From Spirometra erinaceieuropaei (Eukaryota > Platyhelminthes > Cestoda > Diphyllobothriidea > Diphyllobothriidae), in assembly GCA_902702965.1 (NCBI GenBank), contig CACRXP010000729.1, positions 49,548 through 113,547 of the forward strand: 64,000 bases of DNA, in the 5' to 3' direction. Of the stretch, positions 22,780 through 33,600 are shown one piece after another (position 1 is the stretch's first letter; every line of letters starts with the position of its first letter). The position numbers and the translations under genes are program-made. The notes beneath the pieces were generated by a model. It was given only the letters and a program-made list of their open reading frames with translations. It did no database searches and had not been told where the DNA came from.

Positions 22780-24460
22780 ATGAGGAAAATAAAAGTTTAA
22801 TCAAGTCAGTATTCAGATAAAGGCGCAGCCCTCTCTTAAGAGTTTGTAGATTATCTGAAGATTTTTTATTTATTGGAAGGTTATTCCAGAGGAAATTTTA
22901 CTTGGAAGCGAAAAAAAGAGATCGCTTAGAGGTGGAGGAAGCGGGAGGAGGTATAATCAGGGAAGAATTGCGACGATTGTATGCGAGACAACTAGGAATA
23001 AGTGCTGAAATTCGAGGGAGACTTAAACTATTATTAATGCGAAATAGGAAACAGAAGCCTGCTTACTTAGACAGGTATGACTTTATAAAGTCGATTAGGT
23101 GACTGCGAACTCCCAAAGCGTCTAATTTAACCAAGAGTCTTTTATGTGACACTTTATCAAAGGCTTTACTAAAATCAAAATAGATAACGACAACAGATAG
23201 ATAGTCATTTCGAAGAGAAGTTAGTAGATTGAGAAACGACAGATGGCATGTTTCACAAGAGCGATCTGATAAAAAACCATGCTGGAAAGGGCTAACAACT
23301 TGATTGGTTATGCAAATTCGTCAATTTTCAAGGCGATTATTTTTTCGAAGATTTTGACGGGAGAAGATATTTTATGGACCCATTTGATAGTTTGAACATC
23401 AGAACGACAGCCAGACTTAGATACTATAATGATCATAGAGGTTTTCCAATAGTCAGAAAAGAAGCCATTTACGAGAAATATTGAAAAGAGTTTGTCAAGC
23501 AGAGGAGGAAAATCTCTTAGCTGCTTTATAAGAGAGTTCGGGATATTGTCCGTACCTACTGAGTGAGAGTTAGGAAAATTGTTTATCAGTATTTGAATAA
23601 CTTCAGGAGAAAAAATAAATGATGCTGAGAGAGGCATCATACAACGTAGGAATTAAAGGGATTGGATCAGTTTCAATGGTGAAATGTTTGGCAAACAATG
23701 AACATTTATGCTTTGCCTGACAACTCTGGAATGAAGGTTTCGTTGGTACTAAGCAAAGGCGGGATGACTTGGTGGGATTTGGCAGATGGTCTTTGACGGA
23801 AGGCCTGAGCGACAGACCTAGAAACATTTGCACCACTGACAGCTAAAGATTCTCAACGCCTATCTTGCTCGAGCATCATTTTCGAAGCTAATTCAAGTAT
23901 TTCAACGATTCTTAGATGAACTAATAATGAGCTCACAGAAGGGTCTTTAAACTGCTTCCATAGCTTTTTAAACCCGCTTTTAATAAAATGTAGGACAGCG
24001 GGGGAAGTGACACTCGATTTAAACATCTTACGTTGAATGAGGTCGAGAAGACCCTCTGTTACGCACTGTCATATATCGTGGAAAAAATTTAGCTCATTAT
24101 TTGAAAAAAATATTGTGCCGATCAAGAATGTTTTTAAAATTATTTATTAACTGCTTGTTAATATTAGTAAAGTCAAAAGTGCTGGGTTGTACTGTAGGCT
24201 TTGCTGAAATGCATCTGGAAGGCGACAATGAACTACTGCATGATCACTTGCAAAAAGGTCACTATAGAAACACATAGATGCCATTAGTAAAAATTAACTC
24301 TAATAGACTATCATTTCTGGTCTAAGAGCGAACTAATTGAGACAATTTGGAAAGGCGAATGGTGTTTAGAAGCCTATGAAGTCTAGGAGAGGAAGGGTGG
24401 GTGTGTGCCAGTCAATTTCTGTCACATTAGAATCACCTACGATCATTTTGACATCGATAG
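22780..24460 (-). mobile_element. Internally deleted LINE (endonuclease, partial RT, C-terminus), family C
   Basis: Read on the minus strand. The endonuclease motif IVGDSNVTEIDWHTPTLPLL (24371-24450; the usual GDFN is GDSN here) is followed by the RT N-terminal block HSVGTDNIPNSLIKQLRDFP and DYWKTSMIIIVSKSG. Then come QHGFLSDRSC and IYFDFSKAFDKVSHKRLLVK (around 23131-23185). Immediately after IKSYLS the sequence jumps to IIPPPASSTSKRSLFFASK and FLWNNLPIN, the C-terminal end. About 250 residues including the YADD catalytic motif are missing. Several stops are present. Non-autonomous and inactive. Confidence 0.8.
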
Positions 24461-25148
24461 AAAGCTCTAAATAGCCTTGAGATGTTTACGTTCTAAAAGC
24501 GGGCAAGAATGATAAGAAACCATACTCGTTCCCTGAAAGTCATACGCTTATTTTCGTGGTCTTATTGTCTTCTTTTAGCTTTCCTAATCTGGGTTAATCC
24601 TCTTTGCACTGCACACAGTTCCACGTTGAAACTAGGGTACACAAACTCCCACAGGCTCAAGTTTCGTTCCTGGGAAGCTTTTAGAAGAATCAAATTACTA
24701 TTATGGGGTCTTTGTCCTCTGATTACTTCACATGTCTTTTAGCTTGACTGACTTGATGTCGCACTCAAAAATACTTTTAGTGCGTTCAGATTTTGGAGCG
24801 TAAGACAAAGTCGTTCGTTCTCAAGACCTGGCAGTTGGTTTGTTTTTGGGTGAGGACCTCAGTACTTTCTTCATGATTTCCGTTTTTAGTGACTGTCCCA
24901 TTTGTATTTAGTGCCGAAAGTTTTGTGCGCGCTTATCTTGTAAATAGCTTCTGCCTGCAGTCAAAAATTTGCTTGCCTAATGAATTCTCGTTCTCCTCTA
25001 TTGCGGACAGTAATGTTAGATGCATCTACCTACGATCGAAAACTGCGTGGTATCATTCAATGAAAAAACAACCCAGATGACTTAATCAGGATTCACCCAA
25101 AACTATGCCGAAACAATATTTTCGGGTATATGAAAAACAACTTCCCTA
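24461..25148. other. Unassigned intergenic sequence
   Basis: This may include the 5' part of the neighbouring minus-strand LINE, but I found no motif. Plus-strand open frames of 63-77 codons are not supported. Confidence 0.55.
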
Positions 25149-25350
25149 GTAGCATTTTAGTTGCCCAGGGCTAGCCCGTCGCGGGCTATTCTTGTGATTG
25201 GCTGACTCTTTTCGACAATCTCTCCGTGCAGGAATTTTTTCTTGTGACTGGCATCACACACGCCGTCAGCCAATTAGATTACTAGCCCCGAACTAGCCCA
25301 CAAATCCAAACGGTCAACCAAATGTCTAGCCCTGGGCGCCTAAATGCTAC
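25149..25350. mobile_element. MITE with about 26-nt terminal inverted repeats
   Basis: Left arm 25149-25174 and right arm 25326-25350 are reverse complements apart from a few changes, sharing GTAGCATTTAG-like outer and GCCCAGGGCTAG inner blocks. Subterminal ATTGGCTGAC blocks (near 25197 and, inverted, near 25264) extend the palindrome. The 202-bp size and absence of coding capacity suit a DNA-transposon-derived MITE. Confidence 0.7.
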
Positions 25351-26099
25351 CATGGTTGTGTGTGTCTGCGCCCACGAAAATTTGTGGCGCCTACATCGAG
25401 AATCACGAGAAAGCATAGACGACTAAACGGACCCGCCCCTCCTTATTCTTAGGATTGCGTCTCCATCGACTAGGTTGGTAAGTGGGCCAGCAGAAGTCAA
25501 GGGGTACCTATCGCGCTGAGATCCAAATAATGTCTCAGAACCGGAAATCCTATGCTCAGGTTACCCAAAATTCTTTCCCCAACCGTAGCTACGCATATAA
25601 ATTTTGCGCAACACCATCCTTGGGACGGCCATAGTTGCAACTGATTGGAAGCAGACCTTAGGTAACTCTAACCAAGCAGGTACCCTAGTGACCGGCAACA
25701 AAGTGTTGTTCAGTCAGCCTCACTAGTCTTGGAGGAGGTAATCCGCGTTCGTCTGTGCTAGTTCTGTTCAGGTGGAGATTTATAAGCCTCGGCCAGCACG
25801 GTTTCCATACGGAACCGTCAAAGGCATTGCCTATTATCTTCAAATATGCCAAACGATATCCTACCAGCTTCCTCATTACAGCAGAAATCCCGAGCAGGAA
25901 GATAGACAGCAAGAGATACGTTGAGTCTTTTTGCTTCATCCCAGTATGGCCATTCTCGGCTTATTGAAAAGCCTTATGGATATAGTCTAGCTTGGAACAT
26001 CATCAACTATGTTAATAGCTCCCTGGAACACTGGATCTTACCTCACCGGTACATAGCAGGGTTCCTAAAAAGTCTGTGCTGAGGATGTTGCTCTTTGCG
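25351..26099. other. Unassigned intergenic sequence
   Basis: No clear feature. The second half may be the decayed upstream part of the retroelement remnant that follows, but no motif could be named. Confidence 0.5.
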
Positions 26100-26660
26100 T
26101 TACTGAGCCGGCAGGAATAATGTCAAATACCTGTCAAGTGTTTGCAGATGACATCACTTTTTTAGGTCAAGAATGTATGCTTTCATCGGAGAGGATCTTG
26201 TTCAAGTTCTTGAATGGATTGACCAATGAGATACCGAATCAGACACGCGAGATTTCCAGTTTCCCGCCAGTAACCCAGAATTAGGCTTCGAAATGCGTCT
26301 GCACACAACATTAAGTAACGAAGGGATCCCATAAACCATGTCAGCTACCGGTTTTGAAGTAGAATTTCCGTCAGTTTGGTACCATCCTAACAAATCAAAC
26401 AAGTTGCTGAGACTAGAAGTAAACTTTCCCTTATTAGACGTTTCCGTCGCCTCACTGAACGAAGCCTTGCCTACCGTACATTAAATTTGCTCGGCCACAC
26501 CTCAAAAACTGCTCATAGACGCCGTCTCCGTGCTTCGTATGTTCCACTGAGGATTTTGGAGAAAGTTAAAGGCCACATGACTAGTATTGTACTCCCCTTT
26601 CGACATACAAACCCGGAGCAGCGCCTAAACAGGCACAAATTCCTTACACTGTAGCAGCGC
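26100..26660 (+). mobile_element. Retroelement remnant with FADD motif
   Basis: The plus-strand translation SNTCQVFADDITFLGQE contains an intact FADD catalytic motif in good LINE-RT context. A later open stretch reads SKLSLIRRFRRLTERSLAYR and ILEKVKGHMTSIVLPFRHTN. I do not recognise that part but it is clearly coding-like. Stops and frame changes separate the pieces. Confidence 0.5.
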
Positions 26661-26699
26661 AGTCAACGCGCCGACCTTATAATGATAGTTCGACCGTCG

Positions 26700-29590
26700 A
26701 CTTTGACGATGTTCAGTATTCTTCACAATAGGGTGAGAGCAGGGGCGGGGATTTGCGCGCGAAATAGCTTATTGTGATTGTAGACTTGCGCAGCATCTAC
26801 CGCACTCTCTCCTATTTCCCCATCAAGATCTGGTATCAAAACGGCCAGGAAGACGGGGGCGGAATAGAGCACAGGTAGCTGGCGCGGTGAGAACCCGTGC
26901 CTGTGCTTGTCACCACCCCCTTGATCCACAACGGACAATGACCAAGATCTCATATCGCAGGCAGGAGGAGACCTCCTAGAGGAGACCATTCTAGACCCTA
27001 GTCACTGTCCGAGCCGATCGGTTGTCTGGTGCGGGGAGTGAGCTCCCTGGCTGTCATAGCTAGTGACCTCATCTGCACGTGCCTCACCCACTATCTAACC
27101 CTCTAAACACAGGCACCAAGATTTCCAGTAGAAGGGAATGGGCGGCATGAGTCTCATATGCTTGAGGGTGCCAGAGGTCACGCTAAAAGGGAGCCATTAC
27201 ATCCTAACTCTCAGTCTGTCAGTCGGCCACTCCGCACAAACACTGCTCTGACCGCGAGGTCTTAGTTCCATCGTCAGTTGTCAACCTTCCAAGCCACAAC
27301 GCTTGGCGCGCCGTGATAGTCTCAGATTCGGATCATATATGCAGCCGAGGAACACACTTCCCACTCACTTGAGACGTGCTTATTACGTGCTTGCGTTGTG
27401 TAATGTTAGGTGTGGTCATGTATGCTGTAGGTGCTGGTGAGGATAGATGTGATGGTATGGTATAGCCTGGGGTATTCTGCCGCAGGTTTTCATGAAGGCG
27501 TATGTGAGCTAACAAGTCCATGCTGTGAGCAAATGTGTGTGGACAGTGTGGCGGATGCGACGAGTGTATGTCGGGGTTCGGGGAACTGGTTCACCGATCA
27601 CAGTTCGATGGAATCGCAAGTTGCCGACCAGGTCAATGCGTGAGGTGAATGTGCGGTCGCAATGAGGACAGGTTGGGGTCGAGTCCCCACTGCTGGTCTT
27701 TGGGGCGGAGGTGGTGAAGATAGTAGTTGAGGGGGCGTTGGCTACCGTATCATCACTGGTAGGAGCGGGAGAAGTGGCGGCGTTGATGGAAATGGCCGCT
27801 GTGATCGGCGCAGGGGTTGAGGAAAGGAGGATGATGTCGATGATCGAGGGCGGCGGGACATCGGCAATGTGATTAACGGTGATGAGGATGGCTGCCGTCG
27901 TGGGATTTGAGGCAGTGGTGGCAGCAGGGGTGTTCGTAGGAGGAGGAGTTGGTGTTGTTGAGTTGTTGTTGCATTGCATCCCAAGCTTTCTGGCAAGGCC
28001 GATTCGCGCCCAAAGTATGCGTTGGCAGCGTGGGTATGTTGAAAGCGGTTGGCTGTTGGCGTTGTAAATCCGAGGTGCCTGTGACTTGGGAGCCGCCTTT
28101 TTGACTTTGGCGGCGGCGATCTGGTCTTCACTGCTCTTCTCCAGGCCGGTCTGTCCTGGCTGAGGTCCTCTCAGGTGTCCGGTTTGATATGCAGTCGCAT
28201 CAGAGAGTCCTTTAAAGTGTATTTGTAGTGCCGTTTTCGTCCTCCCTATCGGTGAGCAACCGTAGCGACATCTCTATAGAAGAATCTTTAGGTAGTTACA
28301 CGTCGTCCATCCTCACTAGGTGGCCGCTCCGCCGCAGTCGCGGTTGTCTCAACATGGCGTGGGTGCGGAGGATTCAGGTCCGGTCCAGAACTTCCGTGTC
28401 CGAGATCCTGTCCTGCCATTTCAGCCTCTGTACTCTGCGAATGCAGCTGAGATAGAAGTGATTGAGCTTCTTGGCATGGCTGAAGTATACGGTCTAGGTC
28501 TCCACTCCGTACAGAAGTGTCGTCAAGACGACGGCTTTGTAAGCCATTAGTCTGGTGTTCAGTTGAAAGCTATGGCGATTCCACACGGAGGCTTGCAATT
28601 GGCCGAAGGCCTGGCTGGCTCCGGAGAGCCGATGGACAACCTCGTCGTCGATTTCTGTACTGCGTGAGAGTGCACTTTCTAGACAAGCAAAGTTATCCAC
28701 GGTTTTAAGTTGGGTTCCGTGGACATTGATTCGATGAGTGTTGTATTTCTTGTCGGGTGACGGTTGGCACATGACAACCGTTTTGCCCGTGTTGGTTTTT
28801 ATTTCGAAGTTGGCGCACCCGGCGGCGAAGAGGACCATGCTCCCTTGCATGTCCTCTTTAAACGTGATGTTGGACGTACAGTCGTCCGCGAAGAGCGGGT
28901 CTTGGACAGTATTCGTAGATATTTGCGTTGGAGTCTGCATGTGCCCGATGTTTAGTAGATGCTCGTCAGTTCTGCAGACGATATGCATCCCAGGGCGCTC
29001 ATCGCGGCAGGCGTTTATCAGCCTGGCGGAGAACATGAGACTGAAGAGAATGGGAGCGAGTACGCAGCCCTGCTTCGATCCATTGGCCATTGCGAATGCC
29101 TCGGAGATTGCCCCGTTGTCCGTGGGGCTCCCCATCATCCAGTCGTGGAGTTGACATATCAAGTGCGTGAATCGCTCAAGACAGCCGAATTTCTGCATGA
29201 TTTTCCACGTTCCATCATGATGCACCGTGTCAAAGGCCTTGACCAGGTCTACGAAGGTAGTGTAGTGGTGGGTTCGCATCTTCGGACAATTCTCTTGTAG
29301 GTGGTGAGCGGCGAGGATTATGCAAATGGTTCCGCTGTGTCATCGAAAGACATACTAGTTTGCCGGAAGCGGCCCTTGCTCACGGTGGCTTCTGAGACGA
29401 TTAAGAGAAAGGCAAGCGAAGATCTTCCTGGCGATGTTGAGCAACTAGATGCATCGGTGGTTATCACAGAGTTGCTAGTTTCCTTGGCGCTTGTAGAGGT
29501 AGATGATAGTCTCGTCCCATAAGCCCGCAACGTAATATTTCCCGATGGCAGGAAAGGGACAAACATTGTCTTTCTACTTGTATGCTTGGC
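26700..29590 (-). mobile_element. LINE family A: RT core, C-terminal C2H2 fingers and 3' tail; 5' truncated
   Basis: On the minus strand, RT starts near 29565 in a broken frame (ETIIYLYKRQGN, QLCDNHR, LLNIARKIFA). It is then open over 261 codons from 29279: TFVDLVKAFDTVHHDGTWKI, NGSKQGCVLAPILFS, and LFADDCT with the catalytic Asp pair at 28881-28892. At 28491-28493 a TAG replaces the expected Trp after LLYGVET. Frame-shifted C-terminal sequence leads to a Pro/Thr-rich linker and the finger CPHCDRTFTSRIDLVGNLRF near 27608-27671. A second finger follows after a frameshift, ending RIRLHENLR-like. A non-coding tail (26700-27330) follows. The usual LINE domain order is seen; the finger tail is unusual. 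Confidence 0.88.
27509..27979 (-). pseudogene. Zinc-finger tail of LINE family A, copy 1
   Basis: This 156-codon open stretch is a low-complexity Thr/Pro/Ala linker followed by a C2H2-type finger with C-x2-C. The first zinc-binding histidine is changed to Asn (VGNLRFH where VGHLRIH is expected). The conserved GEPVPRTPTYTRR linker follows. The frame is then broken; a second finger continues in another frame at 27333-27521. It is part of the retroelement, not a host gene. Confidence 0.75.
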
Positions 29591-30545
29591 GCCACTACTA
29601 AATAAATAATAGATACCCGCTTGTGCGACCTTCTCCCCTGCCTAATACTTCATTTCATTGCTTGCGTTTTATGGCTTTCGCCCGTTTCCCACCTAATTTA
29701 TCACTTGTCGTTTGGAGAATTTTTATTATGGCCGCAGTATTATCACCTCTGTTGCGCTATTTTTGGTGACTGCAGTTTGCCCGTTTGCCAGTTGCCCTGC
29801 CCGTATCATTGGATTTGAGATTTTCACCGGCCACTGCGGTGCTCAGGCCAGATTTCGTATCCGTGCGGCATACTGTGTGACAGTCTGTTGCTTTAGCTCA
29901 GTCGCCTGCATCCTTCTAGCATTGGCGCTCATGGTCTGCGACTTCCTTTTTGGGACACTGGAGAGTTGACTTATTTCGCAGGCGATTATCGCTATAGGCC
30001 GTTCCAATGCCTACCATTCATGGATACGCCGCGTAACCCCTGAGGGCTACGTCAAAATACCTTCCAATTGTTTTGGACAGCATGCATGCCGCCATTTGTT
30101 CCCATGTGTTGTTGCTATATCGCCTTCCGCTATACACCATTATCCACTCCGTTTGATTTAAATAACTGGATATTTTGACTCTTGAACCAAGCTTTTATCT
30201 TCAAGCCAAAATATTCTGTGGAAAATGACCATTTCTGACGGTGTGCGAACTGGTCAATAAACAGTCGACACTTTGTTTTCTTCACTTAACATGTACCGCT
30301 GCCTGGTGAGTCATTAGGTGAAAAACGCGGTTCTATGATCGCCAGTTTTTTGCGGGTGCAAGTCCTAATCTGCCTTTTGAATACTAAAATTCAGATCTCC
30401 AACTGTATCCTATTTGCCGCGTTGTCGCACCCTCTCATTGTTTGAAGCTGCCTTGCTCTCCTTTTGTCTGCACAGCCACTTTTCAAGGCCATTTACTCCT
30501 CTCTTTCTCCCTCTCTTTCACCACAACAGTACTATCGGGAAACGA
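29591..30545 (+). promoter_or_regulatory. 5' flank of ACTR10, promoter not resolved
   Basis: About 950 bp between the truncated LINE and the ACTR10 start codon, so the promoter is expected here. The sequence is pyrimidine-rich just before the ATG (30460-30530). No TATA box is placed with confidence. An 85-codon hydrophobic open frame at 29712-29969 has no recognised identity. Confidence 0.4.
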
Positions 30546-30619
30546 ATGCCTACGTACGATTCTGTAGTCTTGGGCGAGAAGACGCCTATAGTGTTTGATT
30601 TCGGTTCTGCGTGTATCAA
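30546..30619 (+). CDS. ACTR10: ACTR10 exon 1
   Basis: ATG at 30546 is the first ATG in this frame and begins [20 protein letters not shown], aligning with the N-terminus of human ACTR10 and its first phosphate loop. The donor is ATCAA/GTAAGC. A 41-nt intron follows. Confidence 0.92.
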
Positions 30620-33600
30620 GTAAGCTTCCCCTCATCCACCCATCCACCCACTTCACCCAGGTGTGGATTTGCAGGAGAGGCTTGCCCTCGTTTTATTCTT
30701 CCTTCTCCCTTTGGAGACCCAGACTTGAAGGTAAGTGTCTTTATGCGTTGTCTCCTACTTAGGACTTATGGGAATTTGTGAACATTGGCACAGAAATGCC
30801 TAAGCTTGACCTTAGCTACTGAAATTTTTAAACTCGCGTTCGCGTGTTCTGGAGACCGAGCCTTCACGGTCTGAACTCGCGGTGTACGGGAGCATTAAGC
30901 TAGCATGGCGCCCATCTGTCCGACATAACTACAGGGCGGAATGTAGGTTCTCCTAATTGTCTTGGAACTCCGGTCTAGGCACCACCCAGACGGTATCACA
31001 TCAATGAGCTATCAGTGTTTGAGACACAATACCAAAAACAGGGAAAACTGGAGTGGCAATTTGTCTTTTTTGCTGTTTTCATCCAGCCAAACCCCAAACT
31101 CAGGCCGAAACGACTGAATTCCCTCCTGCGACCAGGCTAAAACATCGAACGTCACAATTAAGTAACTGAATTGTCTCTGTCTCAACCAACGTGTGTCCCT
31201 GGCGCAACCACCACTTGAGCTAGAACTCTAACCTCGTGTCTCGTGGCCTGGAGCTATCGCATAACTGACTGACGACGGCAAATACATCTTCCATGGCCAT
31301 TTTATTCTCTTCGGTCTTTTTGATAACATTTAACGGTGGTGGAAAGGCCCACACTCTCTCTTAGCTGGTCTTAATGAATTAGACGTCAAGGGGAGGTCAA
31401 CTATTCAACTTTATTTGGCGTAACCTACCCTTTAGTCATGTAGTTTTTAATCGCGTCATGTCTCAACTGCTGCTACTTTGTCCGATAATACATTACTCCT
31501 CTCCCTGTCACCATTTAGACTCCAAACCTTCGGGAACTTCTAAAAGAACTCATTCACCGGCTCTGTTATAGGCAAGTCTGCCTGCCCATGTATTCGGAAC
31601 CTCTCAACTTCTAGGTACCTCATTGTGAACCCCAAGGATCGTCGTGTTGTAGTGATAGAGTCCATTATGACACCCTCCAAATTCAAGGAAACATTGGGTG
31701 AAATTCTATTTATGCACTTTGAGGTTTGTGATCCGTCCAGTTAATCCTCTCACGTCTTTGTTCAACAGGTGCCCTCCATCGTTTTCGCTCCCGCTCATGT
31801 TGTTTCTCTTTTCACCCTCGGCATTTCAACTGCCATGGTTCTTGACTGTGGTTATAGAGAGGCACTGGTGTTACCTGTAAGCCATTTCCTTCTCTTTTGC
31901 AGTGTCCTTCACGGTCTGTAGGTCTACGAGGGATTTACCATACTTGGCGCCTGGCAGTCGGGCCCACTGGGTGGAAAGCGCATCCAGAGGTAGCAACTTG
32001 GCAGTTTTTACTTCTGTCTCTTTCAAAGGAGGTTACCGTTAAATTTATGTTTTCCTTCAGGAGCGAAAGTGCAGGTTTTCCTCCACCATCCATGTCGTTG
32101 TTGCTACGCTAAGCACCAATACAGGTTTTGTCGGTCTAATAGTCCCAGATAAGAGTCGTTTATGTTCATGGTAGCCCACGGGAATACTTTACGTACGAAG
32201 TCCTCAGCCTGTGGAAGGGATACTCGTGCCTGAGGCGACGACAGCCTCATTGGTTGGCAGCCGACATTCCCCTAGCCTTAAGACAGTGGTGGTATGTAGC
32301 TTTCCTTTATTAGTAATCGATCTGCCTGGTCGGCGCCAAGCCACACCTGAAGGCGTTGCCTGTGTATGGTTTACGACCGGTCATTCGATAGACCTGATAG
32401 TCTGCTTATTTCGCTGTGGGTCATCGACAAAAACTACTTCACTGCCCGTCAAATGTCAGTCCACTGGTCAGCCCGAAGCCAAATGAGAATAATCCTCCAA
32501 GCGGACTACACTGCACCAAATAAAGCATTGTGCGCTGGCTGAAGCGAAGTCACGGGCGGCTGAAGTAGTTTGGATGCGCTCTTCGACTCCAGCAGTATTG
32601 TCCGAAGTTGCTGCCTAACGCGAGGCGACGTTCATAAAGGTATGGTGTTAATTGTTGGATCTACGGTATTCTGTCTTCGTTGTTGAAGACGGACGGGTGT
32701 ACAGCGCAAAACATCGGCTGCCGCAAATAATGCATGCTCTGCTTACTAAGAGTGCAACAGGCCAGACGCAGACGGCTGTTTCACGGTCGTTACCGATCAT
32801 CAGTGCGTCGTAGGCCTTATGCACGCAGAAGTACCATTCACAACGCCTTTGAAGCCTGCTAGATCGAACATGGCAATAATGCGAGTTTTGTGGTTTCGAA
32901 TGGCCACTCGATTTTCCGTTTAACATGGTTTTCGCTCCAAACTGTTACCTTTCTTATGTCCGGCTTTAACTGAGAGTCATGAGACCCATCTTACATGGTT
33001 TTTATAGTCGGAGAGCGCTCTAAAATGCTCTTTTTGGAACTATAACTTCTCATTGAGACCGCTATACTTTATCGGTTCTACTTGACCTGTCGTCATGCTG
33101 CCACCCAACAATAGACAACTTATATCTAACCTTGAAAATTTAAGGCGGACTTCGAATCTATCTCAGGATTGTCCCAGCATGTCAAAGTTATTTCGGAACA
33201 TACGAACCAGCAGGGCATTTTAATGCTGCAGCCCTCCTTATGATTGGGACTGGTCCCCGTCTCGAACAAGGGACCACCAACAGGCAACTGATAGCACCTG
33301 ACGTCGGAGCCCCGCTAATGCATGTAACAACTTTCGTCATTGTTGATTTAGTCGTCTATGTGCTGCGGATTGACTGCATCACGATCAGTTGCCTTACACT
33401 GTTGTTTCTCTGTCGCAACGCAGACCGAAGACTGCAGGGTTAAGGGTGCACTTGACGTTGCCTTTCACAAATTATACTTTTTAGCTGGACCACCCCAACC
33501 CCGTCGCAAGACAGAGTCGGGTCCGGACTATATAACATCCAGGACGATTTAGCCGTCATGTTGGTAAATCACTTGGCGGCACCATGCCTGCCGGCAAACA

